Positions 42,687-55,717 of a stretch of DNA of 64,000 nucleotides are shown here, one piece after another; the stretch's first letter is position 1, and each line of letters begins with the position of its first letter. The DNA is taken from the NCBI GenBank assembly GCA_007026445.1, contig VDMD01000081.1:1-64000 (forward strand), given 5' to 3'. This stretch comes from Schizophyllum amplum. Its lineage: Eukaryota; Basidiomycota; Agaricomycetes; Agaricales; Schizophyllaceae. Under the pieces are notes generated by a model. The model was not told the origin of the DNA and searched no databases. It saw only the letters and a program-made list of their open reading frames with translations. The translations under genes and the position numbers were made by a program.

Positions 42687-45600
42687 TCATGCTCTGCCAA
42701 GCGTCTGGCACAGGTAGTTGTCCAAGTACTACACGAATCGTCAGCGCAGCCCAACACGTCAAACAAACAAGCCCAGCCCACCTTATCCACGTCCTCCAAC
42801 TCCTTGAACGATGCCGCATAGATATCCCGCACATCCGGATGCAGCGCCGCCGCGTCCATAGGCCGCCCAAACAGCATCTCATCCACTGGGTCCAGCGGCG
42901 CAAGCGGCACCTTGGCCTGCGTCGCGCGGTACTCGATAACCGCCATCATGTGCCCGACCCCAAAGTCGTCCTTGAGCAGCACCGGGCGCCGGGCCTGCCG
43001 CGGCGTCGCCGTCATGGAGCGCAGGCGCTCGTCCATCGGCGAGTCCATGTTGACGTGCGTGTCGGGCGTCGCGTAGCGCGAGATGTCGGACAGCACGGAT
43101 GCCGCGGACGGGTTGCGCCGATTTCGGGGCGCGGTCGGCGTCGTCGTTCCCGGTCTTGAGGAGGGCTTGGGGTCGTTGGCGGTCGGCGTCGTCATCCGGG
43201 AGGCGCTCGATATTGGCGTCGCAGACTGTGCACGCGAGGGATCTTCAATAGTGCTGGACGTAGGCGCGTCGAATGAGTACTCCGAGGAGCCCGCAGACAT
43301 GCGCGGCTGCTGGCGCCCAACCGGCTCCTTGCCCTTCTGTATCTTCCCGATAACGCGTTCCAGCTTCGCCATGCCTTCTTTGTTGCGCACCAGCACGCCC
43401 TCCAGGGCATCGTCCTTGCTCCCCGTGCCCGCGCCAGCACCGTGGTTCCGCCACTCCTCCGCCACGATGTCGCTGATGTCGTACGACTCGCCGTCCTGGT
43501 CCACGTACGAGTACCGCATCTTGTCGCTCACGTCCTGCCGCGTACTCCGGATGATGGCGTTGCCAGGAAGGAGAACATCGACGCCGCGGACCGAGTTCGT
43601 CTGCGCGGACAGGACGGCGCGCTGGTTGGCGCGCTTCGCCTCGCGCTGCGCGGCGATAATTTCCGCCTTGGAGGGACCGGATGCGCCGGACGGACCAGGC
43701 TTGTGGTCGCTGCCGAAGCTGGACGACGACTCGCGATGCAGCTTCTGCAGGGCAATCTCGTCGAGGGCGCCCGATATGCGATGCTTGGCGGTGGAGTTGC
43801 GATAAGTGACAGACCGGCGAAGGACGAAGACGGGATCATCAGGAGCGACGTCGTCGACAGTGCCAAGAAGCATTGCAGAATCCATCGAGCGGCGCTTGGA
43901 TTGGGAGTCGCGCTTGTCCGCTGTGCGATAGGCGGGAGGACGAGGGAAGGCGTCGATGACTTTGCTAGAGGGCGAGAGTTCCTTATTCTCTACAGATGTA
44001 CAGTTAGCGATATCCGTCAATCCATGAACATGATCAACTTACCACTGCCACCCGTATTGACGGACAGACCATAGCGCACGCGCGCCATACTCCGCCTCTT
44101 CGTCATCTTATCCTCCACCTCGTCACCCCCATCTACAACACCCTCCAAGATCCCAAACCGCTCCAAACCCAGCTCGATAACCTCCGCCACCGTCACATTC
44201 TTCGGGAATATAAACACCTTCCGGCGCATGTTCTGCGGAACGCCCGGCGAGGGCCCCGCCTGCGCGCGGTCGCGGATCGTGTTCTTGAACACGATCGCCT
44301 CCGTCTGCGGATCGAACACCATATCCTCGGGCAGGTCCTCCGGATAGATAACGAGCTGCAGCGGGAAGCGGAAGGACGGCGAGCTAAAGCGCTCCGGCGG
44401 CACGTTCCCGTTGTTCGTGGACACCGTAAGGTACGCGGCCCTGCCCTGCCCATTCGTGCTATCCATGCTGGCGTCCCCGTGCGACATATCCGCAATGAGC
44501 GTGTCGTCCATATCCTCCTCCCCGACCTCGCTGCCCTCCGCGCCCTCCGACCGCCTCCGGTTGAGGTAGAATTTGACCGCGCTGTCATCCGTAAAGTCGT
44601 TCATATTCAGACTCGAGATCGCCGGGTGCATCGACAGATTGCTCGCCACGGACGATATGCTCGCCATGCTGCTCCGCTTCACCTTCGGCATCTCCAGCGC
44701 TGCCTCCACCAGGCTCTCAAACACGCCCAGCGGCCGCTCGTCCGCGCGCAGCGCCGCGCTCGCGCCGCCCTCCACCTGCTTCACCGTCAGGAAGTAGTCG
44801 CTCGCGTCGTCGCCCGCGGGCAGCCGGAAGCGCTGGATCGCCTGTCGCACGAGGTCGCCCGCCGTCGTTGACGCGTTCAGCAGCACCGTCTTGAACGTCG
44901 CCTCCGTCTCGAGGTGGTCGCCGGCGAAGACGCGGATGACGCTCAGCTCGGGCACGCCCACGCCCTGGCCGTCCATCGAGCCCGGGGTCAGTATGAGCGA
45001 GCCGGGGCGCGGGCGCGAGGTCGGCGGCGCGAGGCCGCTCGCGGAGCTGGTCGAGCCGGAGTGCGCGTGGGCGCCTGGGGAGGTATCCCGAGGGTCCTTG
45101 TTGGGCATGACGGCGGGCGCGGACCAGAGCCCGTACGAGGGTTGCAGGTCCGGCGGCGACGAAGGCGAGCGGTTGAGGTACTGCTGGTACAGCGCCTGCT
45201 GCTGCTGGTCCCGCTGGCGCAGCGAAGAGGCATGCTGAGATACCTCGGGCGGCGTCGTCGCGCCCGCGGTCGCCATCGCGGTCTGCTTCTGAGGCGTCGA
45301 CGGATCCACGCTCGCGCGCTGCTGCTGCTGCATGGCCAGCGACGTCGTCGGCGACTGCTGCATCTCCGCGCCGCGCTGCTGCATCTCCCCGCCGCGCTGC
45401 TGCATCTCCACGCTGCGCTGGCTCAAGCCCATCGACTCCTCCGACGCGCGCACGCCCGAGTCGCTCTCCGTGGACGTGATCGACGGGCTCTTCTTGTCCT
45501 TCTTCCGCCCAAACAGCCCGCTGAACATGCTCCCGCCCTTCTTCTTCTTCGTCGAGTCGTCGTCCGTGTCCGAGCCCTTGGTCTCCCTCGCGTCCGAGCC

Positions 45601-47027
45601 CTTGGCCTCCCTTGCGTCCGAGCCCCGCGACTCCTTCGCATCCGAGCCCCGCGACTCCTTCGCATCCGCACCTCGCGACTCCTTCCGCAGCTTGCCGCCA
45701 CCGCTCGTGCTGCTGCTCGCCACAGGACGTGCTGCAGCCGCGGCCGCGATGCTCGCCGAGCTGACCGGCGCGCCCATGCTGCCGACCGACGTCGTGCGCT
45801 CCCGGCCCTTCGGCGCACGCCTGCGGGCCTCCTCCTCCTCCTCGCGCGCGCGCCTGATGCTCTCGCTCTCGTCGATGTCCATGTCGCGCGCGATCGTCGG
45901 CGTCACGGACAGCTTGCGCGTCTCCGTTGCTTCTGCGGGGTCGATGCGCCGCTGGCTGTCGGGCGTGCCGGTGAGGTGCTCCCGCGAGGACGAGCCGCGC
46001 AGAGCCTGCTGCTGCGCCTGCGCCTGCGCTTGGGCCTGCTGAGAGGCCATCTCGCGCTGGCGCTGCTGCTGGATCATGTCCTGCTGCTGCTTCTGGAGCA
46101 TCTGCTGCTGCTGCTGGAGTTGTTGTTGCTGCTGCTGGAGGATCTGCTGCTGCTGCGAGCCCGCTACAAGCGCCTGCGGGATCGCCCCCCGCGCCTGTGC
46201 ATTCTGCTGCTGGCGCGCGGCGACCGCCGAGTCGTCCCACGCCATACCGTCGTCGGGCTCCATCTCCTCCATGCCGGACATGCCGCTGTCGACGTCGTCG
46301 AGCAGGTACGGGTCCTCGTCCTCGTACCCCTCGTCGTCCCACTCGACGTCCTCCTCCTCCTCTTCGTCGTTCCAAACCGCGGGCGGGTAGCGGTGGACGG
46401 AGAAGCCGGCGTTGAACTTGAGTCTTCGGCGGGAGGGGGGACGCTGGTTGGGGGAAGGGGTAACGCCTTGACGCGACGGTTGCTTGCGCGGTAACAACCT
46501 GCCTTCCTGCACTTCCCGTTCCGTCGCCTGAGCTAGCTGGGGGCGAGTGAGTACAAGTACAATCGAGAGAGCGTATGTTCACGCACGTCAACGTTCCTGT
46601 GCTTGTTCAAGCGCGCCAGGCGCTCGAACGGCGTCTCAATGTTCTCCGCGGGTATGTAGCCGACCTCCTGGGTCTTGAGCACGCGCACAAGCCACCAATA
46701 ACTGTTGCTGTCGTCCATGAGGAAGAGACTGTCGCCCTTGACGACGTTCGCCTGGCCCTCGACCGTCGCGGCAAAGCTATGCAACGAATATACGAGGTCG
46801 AAATTAATCGACTCGTCGGGTATCGAGAGGTCGGACGAGCCGTCGTCCTCGTCCATATACTCATCCTGGTCCCCCTCGTCGTCGATAGAGTCGTCCTCAA
46901 GCACCGAGTGCTCCTCGTCGGACACGATCCCGGCGTAGTTCGCGGCGTCTGCATGCGCGTGCAGCTGCATTTGATTCTCGTCGGCGTACATTTGGTTGCG
47001 CAGGTCGTAGGTATCCTGGCGCGCCAT
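42687..47027 (-). CDS. SH3 and Ras-association domain protein, Tea4/Bud14-like N-terminus
   Basis: Four exons (46587-47027, 44043-46536, 42782-43989, 42687-42728) join in frame to 1394 residues. After an acidic N-terminus, residues about 75-140 form an SH3 domain (LVYSLHSFAAT...SYWWLVRVLKTQEVGYIPAEN), followed by IETPFERLARLNKHRNV as in Tea4/Bud14-type polarity proteins. A long Gln-rich coiled-coil stretch and a Ser-rich repeat (DAKESRGS, 24-bp units) follow. Then comes a Ras-association-like domain (SVIRVFAGDHLETEATFKTV...) and a second ubiquitin-like region (RKVFIFPKNVTVAEVIELGL). The tail ends YLDNYLCQTLGRA. Such proteins usually link Rho/Ras GTPase signalling to polarised growth. The exact orthology is inferred from domain order. 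Confidence 0.8.
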
Positions 47028-48739
47028 AGGCCAGGAGCTGCGGTGTCTGAGGGGGGGAGAAGCTGAGGAGAAGATGAAAGTTGAGAACAAGGCGCGATAT
47101 TCACATTGTGCATTGTTGTTTGATCAAGAACAAACACAACACAACAAGGCTCCCATTGTACTTTTCAAGTCCAACCTACAGAACACAACAGCGCGAGTCC
47201 TCACAGTAGCGTCACAAAACACGTTCGTTCGTCTCAAAGGGTTGTCCGTCTCGCTTGAATCAGTGCTACAGTATCCGCATTCGAGATAAGGGTTGGGGCA
47301 GTACTTGGAGTCCGTTGGTACCGTTAAGATACTTGATGTTTAACGACGCGGGAGAGACCACGGCTCTCGGGAGTATAAAAGGTGAGCAACCTTGCAATGA
47401 ACGCAACGTCTGCAGGTGAGCGTCCACATCTGCCAACTCGCGAACAACTATCGCGTCGAGGGATGGTCTGAATGAGGAACGTGATGAGTACCGTACTGGT
47501 TCATTGAATGGTTCCGAACTCACAAATAGGCTGGTGAATGGAAGACATCGAATGCGATACGTGGTAGATCAAATACCCTGAATGTGAGGCTGCAGGCAGG
47601 CCACATACTTACTGCCAGAACCACAGCTCCTTCGGCGGCGCAGCGCCGTCCATAACGTCGAGTGCAAGTTGGTGATCTGGATTATTACTGTACTTACCTG
47701 GCGAATGTCGTGCAGATACCACGGATGCATCACAGTGCTGTCGCTCAAGAAGTCTTCGCGGTTGACGCAGAGTGGTGAATGTTCGTCAACGTCGTGCTGT
47801 ATGCGCGAGAACGTGAGCAGAGCGACTCCAAGGCGTGGACATGCGTCGGCCGTGCCACTGCGGTCGTCATGAACGGTACTCATCCTGCGCATTGCATCGT
47901 TCTCGGGTGAAGACTGGCGCCTAGCCCCAACGCGCCGAACTCCATAAGCCCGTGCGCTGATTGAGCGTCCAGATCACAGCCAACCATCTCTCAGTGGGCA
48001 TGCGCCCAAGGAGCAAGCATATCACGCCTAGCAGCCCTGATGTAGGAAGTCATGGATGCCGCGCATGAGTTCGAAATAGCATAGCATTCATTCAATCCAG
48101 GTTAAGCGATGGATAGCCTCAGGTAACATGGTACAGGACAAGCGTCGCTCGAGGTGGACGTCGATATAGCAAGACCTCGTATGCAAGTCTTCACCATGGT
48201 GATGGGGTAGTAGATGTCCCGTCGGCGTCGTCCGCCGTGGTCTTGAGGAATCGACAATGCACTCCCGTGCGGGGGAGCCTTGACATGACGAGTGCGGGGT
48301 GGTTCCTCATCCTGCTAAAAGTCGGACGATGCAAGCCGTCGGATTAGCACGCGCTCAGTTCGCAGCGAGCCAATCGAATGGCCGGGCGATCGATAGCTTT
48401 TGCGTACGAAGTCAGTTTTCAGAAGGAGAACGGAGTGCCGGCAAACGCACCTCCGATGATCATTTTCTGCTCCCTGGTTGCGCAAGCTCGAGTGCCGTTC
48501 CAGACCCGTAGTCATCATTCAAGAGCCGGAACAGGAGAGCAGTTGTCGACCCTGGAGCGTGAAAGCCGGAGCAGCGTCGTGGGGCTGAGAGACGACGGCG
48601 CCGAGGTCATGCAAGAGCCCTGCGAGCGCTGCATCGTCACGGCACGCTTGCCTTGGTCCGTTGCGTATTATATTGGTGAGAGAGGGCACGAAGGGCGGCA
48701 GAGGCTTCAAGGAAAAAGCAGCAGAAGTCGAGAATCAAA
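47028..48739. other. Right part of the single-copy spacer
   Basis: Apart from the doubtful exon at 47698-47892, no gene is recognised. The plus-strand frame 48378-48857 (159 residues) has no family motif. Confidence 0.45.
47698..47892 (-). CDS. Possible small exon of an unidentified gene
   Basis: An ATG at 47892 opens 65 codons (MRRMSTVHDDRSGTADA... to ...VMHPWYLHDIRQ) that end exactly at a GTAAGT donor. Downstream a peptide ELWFWQ precedes a stop, so the full product may be only about 70 residues; other downstream frames are possible. No family recognised. Confidence 0.25.
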
Positions 48740-49601
48740 CGGGTGGGAATTGATGATGATGGTAGGAAGCAAGGAGAGATGGCTTGTTTCTCGCCCAAAG
48801 TGCTCGCGATTTCTACTGGAGACTCGCTGTCTGTCTAGTTATGTGGCCTTCAGGTAACAGATACTGACGAGGGAGGACACAAAAAGACCTGACTCTCCAA
48901 CCTCTGCGCTCGGAAACTTCGAAGTGCTGCTGCTAAAGAAGACGGTTCGACATACTCCTCTGCCAGCGTTACTTCAAAATTACTGCTAAGGGTCTCTCTC
49001 GCGTTTCCCACTGCCTCCTGTCGAGCTTCCATTAGTTCCGACGGCGAAAGAGATGGTTCTCAACAAACAATGCGTCACGAAATCCCGAGCTCGCGCGCTC
49101 TTGAATGTTTTCCTCCTTCTGAAAGCCAAGCGACCGTCAGGAAGCCCTCGAGGTCCGTCTCAGATGAGTCCTTCACTTCTCTGGGCTCTTTGCATGTTGT
49201 CATGGGCGCCTACCCACTGCGGACTGGCCTTCCATTTCTCTTTCCGGAGATAATTCGCTCGCATCCGGCTTATCGCTCGCTTATCGTTCATAAAGTTGCC
49301 TTATTAGGCATCTTTCTTGCCTCGTGGTGGCGAACAAAGAGCGCGCGGGATGCTTACAAAGGGCTCCCGCACGTGGGGTACCGTAATGTTCGGCGCAGGT
49401 AGAAAAAGTCGCCCATTGTTGTCCGTGTTTGTGTTATTTGACTTATTCGTGACGTTGATTGTCTGCTGCCACTGACCGTCTTCCTGACACTCACGTCTCT
49501 CTGGCACTCACGCCTCTCTTCTCCTGCCAACACTCTACCACCGACCGGCACCTCACTCATCTCTACCTCACCCTCATCCACTACCACCCTCATCCTTCGC
49601 C

Positions 49602-51861
49602 ATGCCCGGCCCTGGCATCGACCCCACCCTCTACCAGACGGCCGTTGGCAAGAGGGCTCGAGCCTACAAGAACGCCGTCGTTCCCGGCGGCGACGGCACC
49701 AAGTTCGAGGAACATCTCGAGCAGGCGTTGAAGGCGCAGTCGTCGTTGGAGAAGGCCGTCCCAGGCGATGACCTTTGGCTCGTCGATTCCGTCAGCCACG
49801 CGGAGGCCGGCAGCGACGAGCAGGCGGCGAAGTTCAACAAGGGCAACGCGGACGAAGAAGACTGGCTGCGGCCTCCTATGGACGAGAAGCCGGAGCTCGT
49901 CAAGGCCAAGCACGTCGACGAGGCCGCCACCACTGCCGTCATCGCCGCCGCCGTCATCGCATCCGCCGCACGACCGACCACGCCACCGCCCGTCGAGTTC
50001 GACATGTCAAAGTTCGTGAACTGCACGCCGCCAACCTCCGAAGAACGCGCTCGGGCTAGCAGGTACGTGGTCATACCACAGCCCCAACAATTTCTGTAAC
50101 TGACCCATATATCCAGCATGTTGTTTAAGTTCCACGACTCTGAGAATACCATGCCCGGCCCTCTCACCTTCACCCAAGATCAACTTCCCTTCAAGCCTCT
50201 GAGTGCCAACGCGCATTCGGGCACCAACGCGTATCACGGTAGCGTAACTCCAAGGTGTGTCTGCTATATCTCGTTCCGGAATGTTTTCATTGACCGCGAT
50301 GAAATTATGTAGGCACATGGACGTCTTCGACGACTCTACCAACACCTTCGACACAACCAACACCTTCGACACAACCAACACCCACACGACCTTCCATGAT
50401 GCGATCTCTCCATTGCCGTATCCTATCCCGACAGTTCAGCATCCAGTCCACCTCTCTTCCACTGGTGCGAGCGCAAGCGCTACCAGTACGAGCGAAAACG
50501 TAGCTCAGACCGCGAGGTATGTCTGTGGATGCCGTCTCTCTTGCATCGTACTTACGAACTTCTGTAGCGATTCCGAAAGGCTCACTTCATCGACCCTTAC
50601 CTCGGAGTCATCGATCCAGGCTGCCTCATCGTCGACTCCCACCTCGTGGTCGATCCCTGCTTCAGCCTCACCAACCCCGACTGCTAGTCCTGCCAGCTCG
50701 GTCGGCGCATCCCCGTCGATTCCTAGTCTGTCGCTGCCCTCCCCATCGGTCCCCACCGCGCCGCTCCCTGAGACTACAAGCTTCGTCAACGTGTCCGCGC
50801 CTACTCCGACCAGCGCGCCCGTGCCTGATACGGTCAGCGCGCCCGTGCCCATCGACGCGCCCGTGCCCATCAGTGCGCTCATGACCACCACACTCAACGC
50901 ACTCGTGCCCACCAACATAGTCGATCCCAGTCTCCAACAAGCCTTGAATCGGAGGATTGCGGAGCTAGATGCCATGTTTGAGGCCAGGCAGGCTGCTGCT
51001 GCTGCGGTTGGGCAGCCAGCTGTGGTTGGGCAGTCGACTGGCGCTGCTGTTCAGACGGCTGTCGCGGGTTCTCAGCCGGCTGCCGCTGCTGCTCTGCCAG
51101 CTGCTGCGGTTGCTCAGTCAGTTGCTGCTGCTGTCCGTCCGACTGCCGCCGCTTTTCAATCGAGCGACGCTGCTGTCCATCCGACTGCTGCTACCCTCCA
51201 GCCTGTCGCTGTCGCATCGTCAACGCCTGCCGCCATCAGCAGCGCAGCGTCCACTAGCTCGACTAGCTCGACTAGCTCGTCTCGCGAGAGCTCGTCGTCG
51301 GTGGCGGGCGCGGGTATCGTGATCGTCGCCAGTCGATCATCGTCTTCGTCTTCTGCCGCCGCGTCCTTGTCGTCTTCCGCCACGGCGTCTTCGTCTTCCG
51401 CGGGCCCTTCATCGTCCTCCGTCACGTCCTCGTCGTCCTCCTGCGCCGCGTCCTCGTCTTCCGCCGCCTCCTTTTCATCGCATGCGCAGCCAAGCGTCAA
51501 CTATGCTCATGCCCCGGCTATCGCGTCGACCGCCACTCTTCTCGCCGGCGCGTCCGCGATGGTACTCCCCCCCGTCCCTGACCTAAGCTTCTTCTCTGGC
51601 TTGAAGCGCAAGGCTGGGTCGGGCGAGCCGACGATGAACTGCGGATGGCGGCACGATGGTCAGAGCATATGTCTCTACACGTTCAACCTCCTGCAATCGA
51701 AGGCAGCCATCGAAGCGGACATCCACGCCCATTTCCAGCAGTACAATGTGGACGCCAGCAAGAAGGATGTATGCATGTGGCGCCCCTGCCATGTCAGGTC
51801 GTTCTCGCAGGAGCGCCCTATTGTCGACCACGTCTACGATCACCTCACGCGTAGGGTCTAA
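49602..51861 (+). CDS. Long low-complexity protein with C-terminal C2H2-like zinc fingers (right copy)
   Basis: Four exons (49602-50062, 50117-50254, 50313-50516, 50568-51861) join in consistent phase to 698 residues. The N-terminus (MPGPGIDPTLYQTAVGKRAR) is charged; the next exon holds MLFKFHDSENTMPGPLTF. The middle 300-400 residues are Ser/Thr/Pro/Ala/Gln-rich. The C-terminal ~75 residues hold cysteines at about 626 and 636 with histidines at 654 and 656, then a second finger with C670, C675, H689, H693 (C-x4-C-x13-H-x3-H). This fits a nuclear, possibly DNA-binding regulator. The gene faces outward from the spacer and converges on the DUF6533 gene of the same arm. Confidence 0.75.
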
Positions 51862-52770
51862 ATGTCGTACGACGGGTCGCGCGCGGACGCTACGGCGTAC
51901 CTTCAGTTCCTACCGTCTTTTCCCGCAAGTTATGATCTAATTTATGTACTTACATATCTGTCACTCTCATCTTCGTCGTCTCTTCTCGTCTCCCGCCTCA
52001 GCATACCATCTCCCGAGCTCGCATACCATACACATCGTCCCGCATACCATCCATATCATCTCGCATTCCTGTCTCCCGCATTAATTCTCCATCTCCACAC
52101 GCGCATCTCTCTCTCGGCATCTCATCATCTTCTCTACAGCTGCTGTTCCTCCTCTCGACCACATATGGGTTTCCCTCATGCAGCATATGACTCGTCTGTC
52201 GGACGTCTTGTATCACTAGCACCCACCGTCCTTCAATCACGGTCTTTACCTAGTAGATCCCAGCCGCGTCCCTGCGCGTACCCTTATCCCGATACCCCGA
52301 GATTTGTACTGTAGCGCGGCCAGTGCCACAGCGCCTTGTATCGTACTATAACTCCCCATGTACGCTGGCCCCGCGACCACCGTCGTGCTGAACCTGTTCT
52401 GAATGGAAATCAATTCTGACTATATACCAGTGTATGCCACGACGCGTTCAGCTCGGCACGAATGAACAGTTGTTGAGACTGAGCACCAGCATGAGTATCC
52501 GAACACCTACTAACACAGAATCAGCCGGAATATGGCCGAGCTGCGTCATGACGGAAGCGTCCGCGCACGCGCTGTGATCTTACTGACTTACCAAATGAAT
52601 GAGTTGGTCGGTGCTCGGAATGGCTGTAGACAAAGTTCAACAACCTGGCCTTGGTGTCATCTGCGATTGAGAACGATCATCAGAGAGCAAACTCTTTCAA
52701 TCCGTCGGAGACAAACACGTATACTTAGATCGACCTAGCTGAGCTTACTAATTAGATACTTGCATCACAC
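51862..52770. other. Convergent intergenic region (right)
   Basis: Inverse counterpart of 34169-35113, containing the 3' ends of two convergent genes. No gene recognised. Confidence 0.5.
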
Positions 52771-54538
52771 TCAAACCTCCTCGGGTGTGAACGACTGTCT
52801 CTTCTTCCCTTTCCAGTGCGCCGAGGTCGGGCGAAGAGGCGCCTCTGAAATATCTGAGAGCCCGTCAGTATCAAGCGTGGCCCAACGAAAGCGGTACCTG
52901 CCTTCATCGTCTGCTGGGAGAGAGCCGTCATCCATCACAGCCTGATCTCGCAGGCCCGCCATCGCGACGGAATCTGTCTGCGAGACGATATCTTGCTCAT
53001 CCGCAGCGGTGCGCGAGACGTCGCCAGTAAAGGACAGGCGCGAGAGTTGCGTTGCGTCTCCCGTGGCGCGTTGCGACGAGACGACATCTTGACCGGCGAT
53101 AGACCGCAGATGCAAGATGAATCGGGCAGTGAGTATGCCTGAGATGCTAAGGAAAAAAGGCTGAGGTAGAGCGAATTGAAGAGTCAAGACATGGGGCGCT
53201 TACGGTAGGGTGAATGCGTTGAGTAAGCGTTGGAAGAAGCCTTCCTGTGGTTACCGTCGTCAAACATCTTCAGCGGCGCAAAGTGGCGCGACGTACAGCG
53301 GTCACCTGGGCACGGTCAATATCCGAAGACGACGCAGGAGCAACTTGTGACTTACGTAATTTAGAATCAGGGCCGTGACGGTGAAGAGCGATACAGCGCT
53401 TTCACGACTTGTCAGCAGTTGCGCGGGTGGGAATCAATCGCAGAGCCCTACCAGTAATACATCAGGCCTTGCGAACATCAGATCATATCAAGGAAGGCAT
53501 GAATGCACACGTACCTTGCTGAAAGATCGCGACGCCCAACGTCTGCTGAGAGGTAATTGGTGTCTCCATTCTCCTCTGCTCCCGCATTGCGGGGATACAG
53601 CGATACATCGTCAGCGCTGTTGATGAGAATTCGAAGACAACAACCATGATTGATAGAACGTCAGAGACTGCATTTGTGAGTTCAAGCGCTACTGTGTCAT
53701 GCGGGCGTCGCGCTAAGTACATACCTCTGTTGATAACAAGTGTTAGTACTCAGGCGTACACAGAACCACGCAGAGGGGCTTACTCTTGGTGTGTCGCGGG
53801 CCCTGTACATTGAGCGCCAGAGGCTTGGTACTGCGTACGAGGGTGAGAAATGGAAGCGCAAGGAAAGATAGAAGAGCCTACGCAGTCGAGAGCTGTGCAA
53901 GCGCAGACGAGAAGCCCGAGGAACGTGATGATATATATATTGCGTCCCCACACAGCCCACGTTCGTGTAGCCCAGGTGCCTGGACGAATTTAATGACCGA
54001 CGAGCCTCAGGATGAAAGTAAAAACGCACTTAAAACAGCTGTTCTGCCAAGGACACTGAGGGCAGAGATACTCTGGTACGCAGAATCGCAACTGAAAGGT
54101 CCGTTCGTAAATACGAGCGGGGACGTAAGGAGGACAGGCAGTGAAGCTTACTGGAAGATGTCAGCAATTCCCAATGCAGCAGTACAAGTCGTGACGCACC
54201 TCGACAATCTTATGAGAAATTGCTAGAAGATACACGACGTTCGCAACTAGCGCATATGGACAGAGAACGAAAAGCAACGTAGTGACGCCGAATTTACGTT
54301 CCCAGATAAGCTTCCGCTCGCTTGCGAATGTGAGCGAAAAGTCGTAGTATAGTAGCGCTATACGACGCGTGAGCCCACAATGACGACGATTGCCCCCAAA
54401 ACTCACTTATGCTCGACCACTGTAGGCAATACTGGACGAAACTTCGACAGGTCAGTGCGCTAGTACGTGATGCGTTATCGGATGTGAGAGTGCTCACTGT
54501 TGGTACTGCTTCTCCGCCTGTGGGCTGTCGCTTGCCAT
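52771..54538 (-). CDS. DUF6533-type multi-span membrane protein (right copy)
   Basis: Start at 54538 (MASDSPQAEKQYQQ); the tail ends ...GKKRQSFTPEEV at 52771. Exon layout matches the left copy, including a 56-nt first intron with a CTGAC branch-like site. From about 54200 to 52780 it is almost the same as the left copy, introns included. The exon before it (YALVANVVYLLAISHKIVEV) instead matches the third copy at 63900-64000, so the gene looks mosaic. Several hydrophobic spans predict a membrane protein. Its function is unknown for the family; a receptor-like role is speculation. Confidence 0.85.
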
Positions 54539-54596
54539 CCCTGCCCGTACAATCGATGTGGGAGGGAAGATGTGCAGTTACGGCGAGCCAATGTTG

Positions 54597-54603
54597 ATTT
54601 ATA
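54597..54603 (-). promoter_or_regulatory. TATA box of the right DUF6533 copy
   Basis: TATAAAT on the minus strand, about 60 bp upstream of the ATG at 54538. The aligned left-arm sequence (gatgaccggcttgtcg) lacks it. Confidence 0.5.
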
Positions 54604-55717
54604 GGGCCTCAAAGCGGCCTCTACGGAGTCTACGCGGAGGATGAAGACCACGGGATAGAGAGGTAAATCGATAGAAGGTACCCGCCCCATCACCATGTAC
54701 GACTGCTCACCATACAGGACTCTCATGTATGAATGATGGCGTACCTTTGGAACTGTCCCGTCTTGATTTCGCGGGATTCCATGTTGAGCAAGTCATACTT
54801 AGTACTGTAGGTGGTCATCTCTCGCGCTGGCGTCTTGATTGGAGCAGTGCTTTCCCATTGGTACGTGAACGTTAAGCGCAAGAGAAGACGTGTGACAGTT
54901 ATCAAGGAGCGTACGAAGCCCCGGTCACGCTTCGGCAAGTTCCGAGAGCCTCTCTGGGGCTCTCGCGCATAGTCGTTGAGGCCTGAGGCTTTGATGACGT
55001 TATTGATGAGGGTATCTGTAAGCTGACCAAGGCCCTCCGACTGGTAGGTCAACTGGACAGTCTATTGGAGATACTCTTCCTTTGTACACGAGCAGACGGT
55101 AGTGCTCGTCCTCACATTGAATATTCACGACAAAACACGATACATTGTTTCCTTCCTTGAGAAGAATGTAGGTAGCACAGTACAGTACGAGAGAAAATAC
55201 GCGAGAAGAGATACATCAGTATACTAGCGAGACAGGATAGCATGACCTTGGCCCGGACGACTAAGGCCTACACTGGTACAGCAAAGTACAGTGCGAGTAT
55301 GGTAGCAGATGGATGGAAGGGACGCAGGCGACGTACAGTAACTATGTGGTGCATAAGCTAGTGGGATACGGAAACAGTGCATAAACCGAGAACGATGCAG
55401 CAGGATAGAGATGGCAGACAAGTGATGCAACATAGACCGAGAAAGCGCGCATGTGCACCCGAAGTGGGCGTGAGCGCGATGGAGAGGAGGAGAGCATAGA
55501 TGTGATGATAAATAGAAGATAAGCAGATGATGGGTGAGAGATGTACTGTGCGATCGTGGATAGTCGTGGGCGTGTGGGGTATAAGAGCCAAATGAAAGAG
55601 AGGGAAAGAGTCTGTCGCGTGGGTGAGACGAGGACCACGGACGACGGTGAGCTCCAGCATCGTGCGTAATGGAGCTCCATGGAGGCTGCTGGATGCAGCA
55701 CATCCCGTCGATCACGC
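54604..55717. other. Inter-gene region (right)
   Basis: Homologous at both ends to 30798-32413. It contains a minus-strand frame, 54723-55052 (109 residues, ...KYDLLNMESREIKTGQF...). The left arm keeps only its second half (ESREIK.G) and does so with frame changes, so coding status is unclear. Confidence 0.4.

Noticed and set aside
44914..46494. 526-residue plus-strand and 624-residue alternative minus-strand frames over the SH3-RA gene
   Set aside because: The Leu/Arg-rich and Ala/Arg-rich products lack domains. The chosen frame splices consistently and contains the Ras-association sequence.
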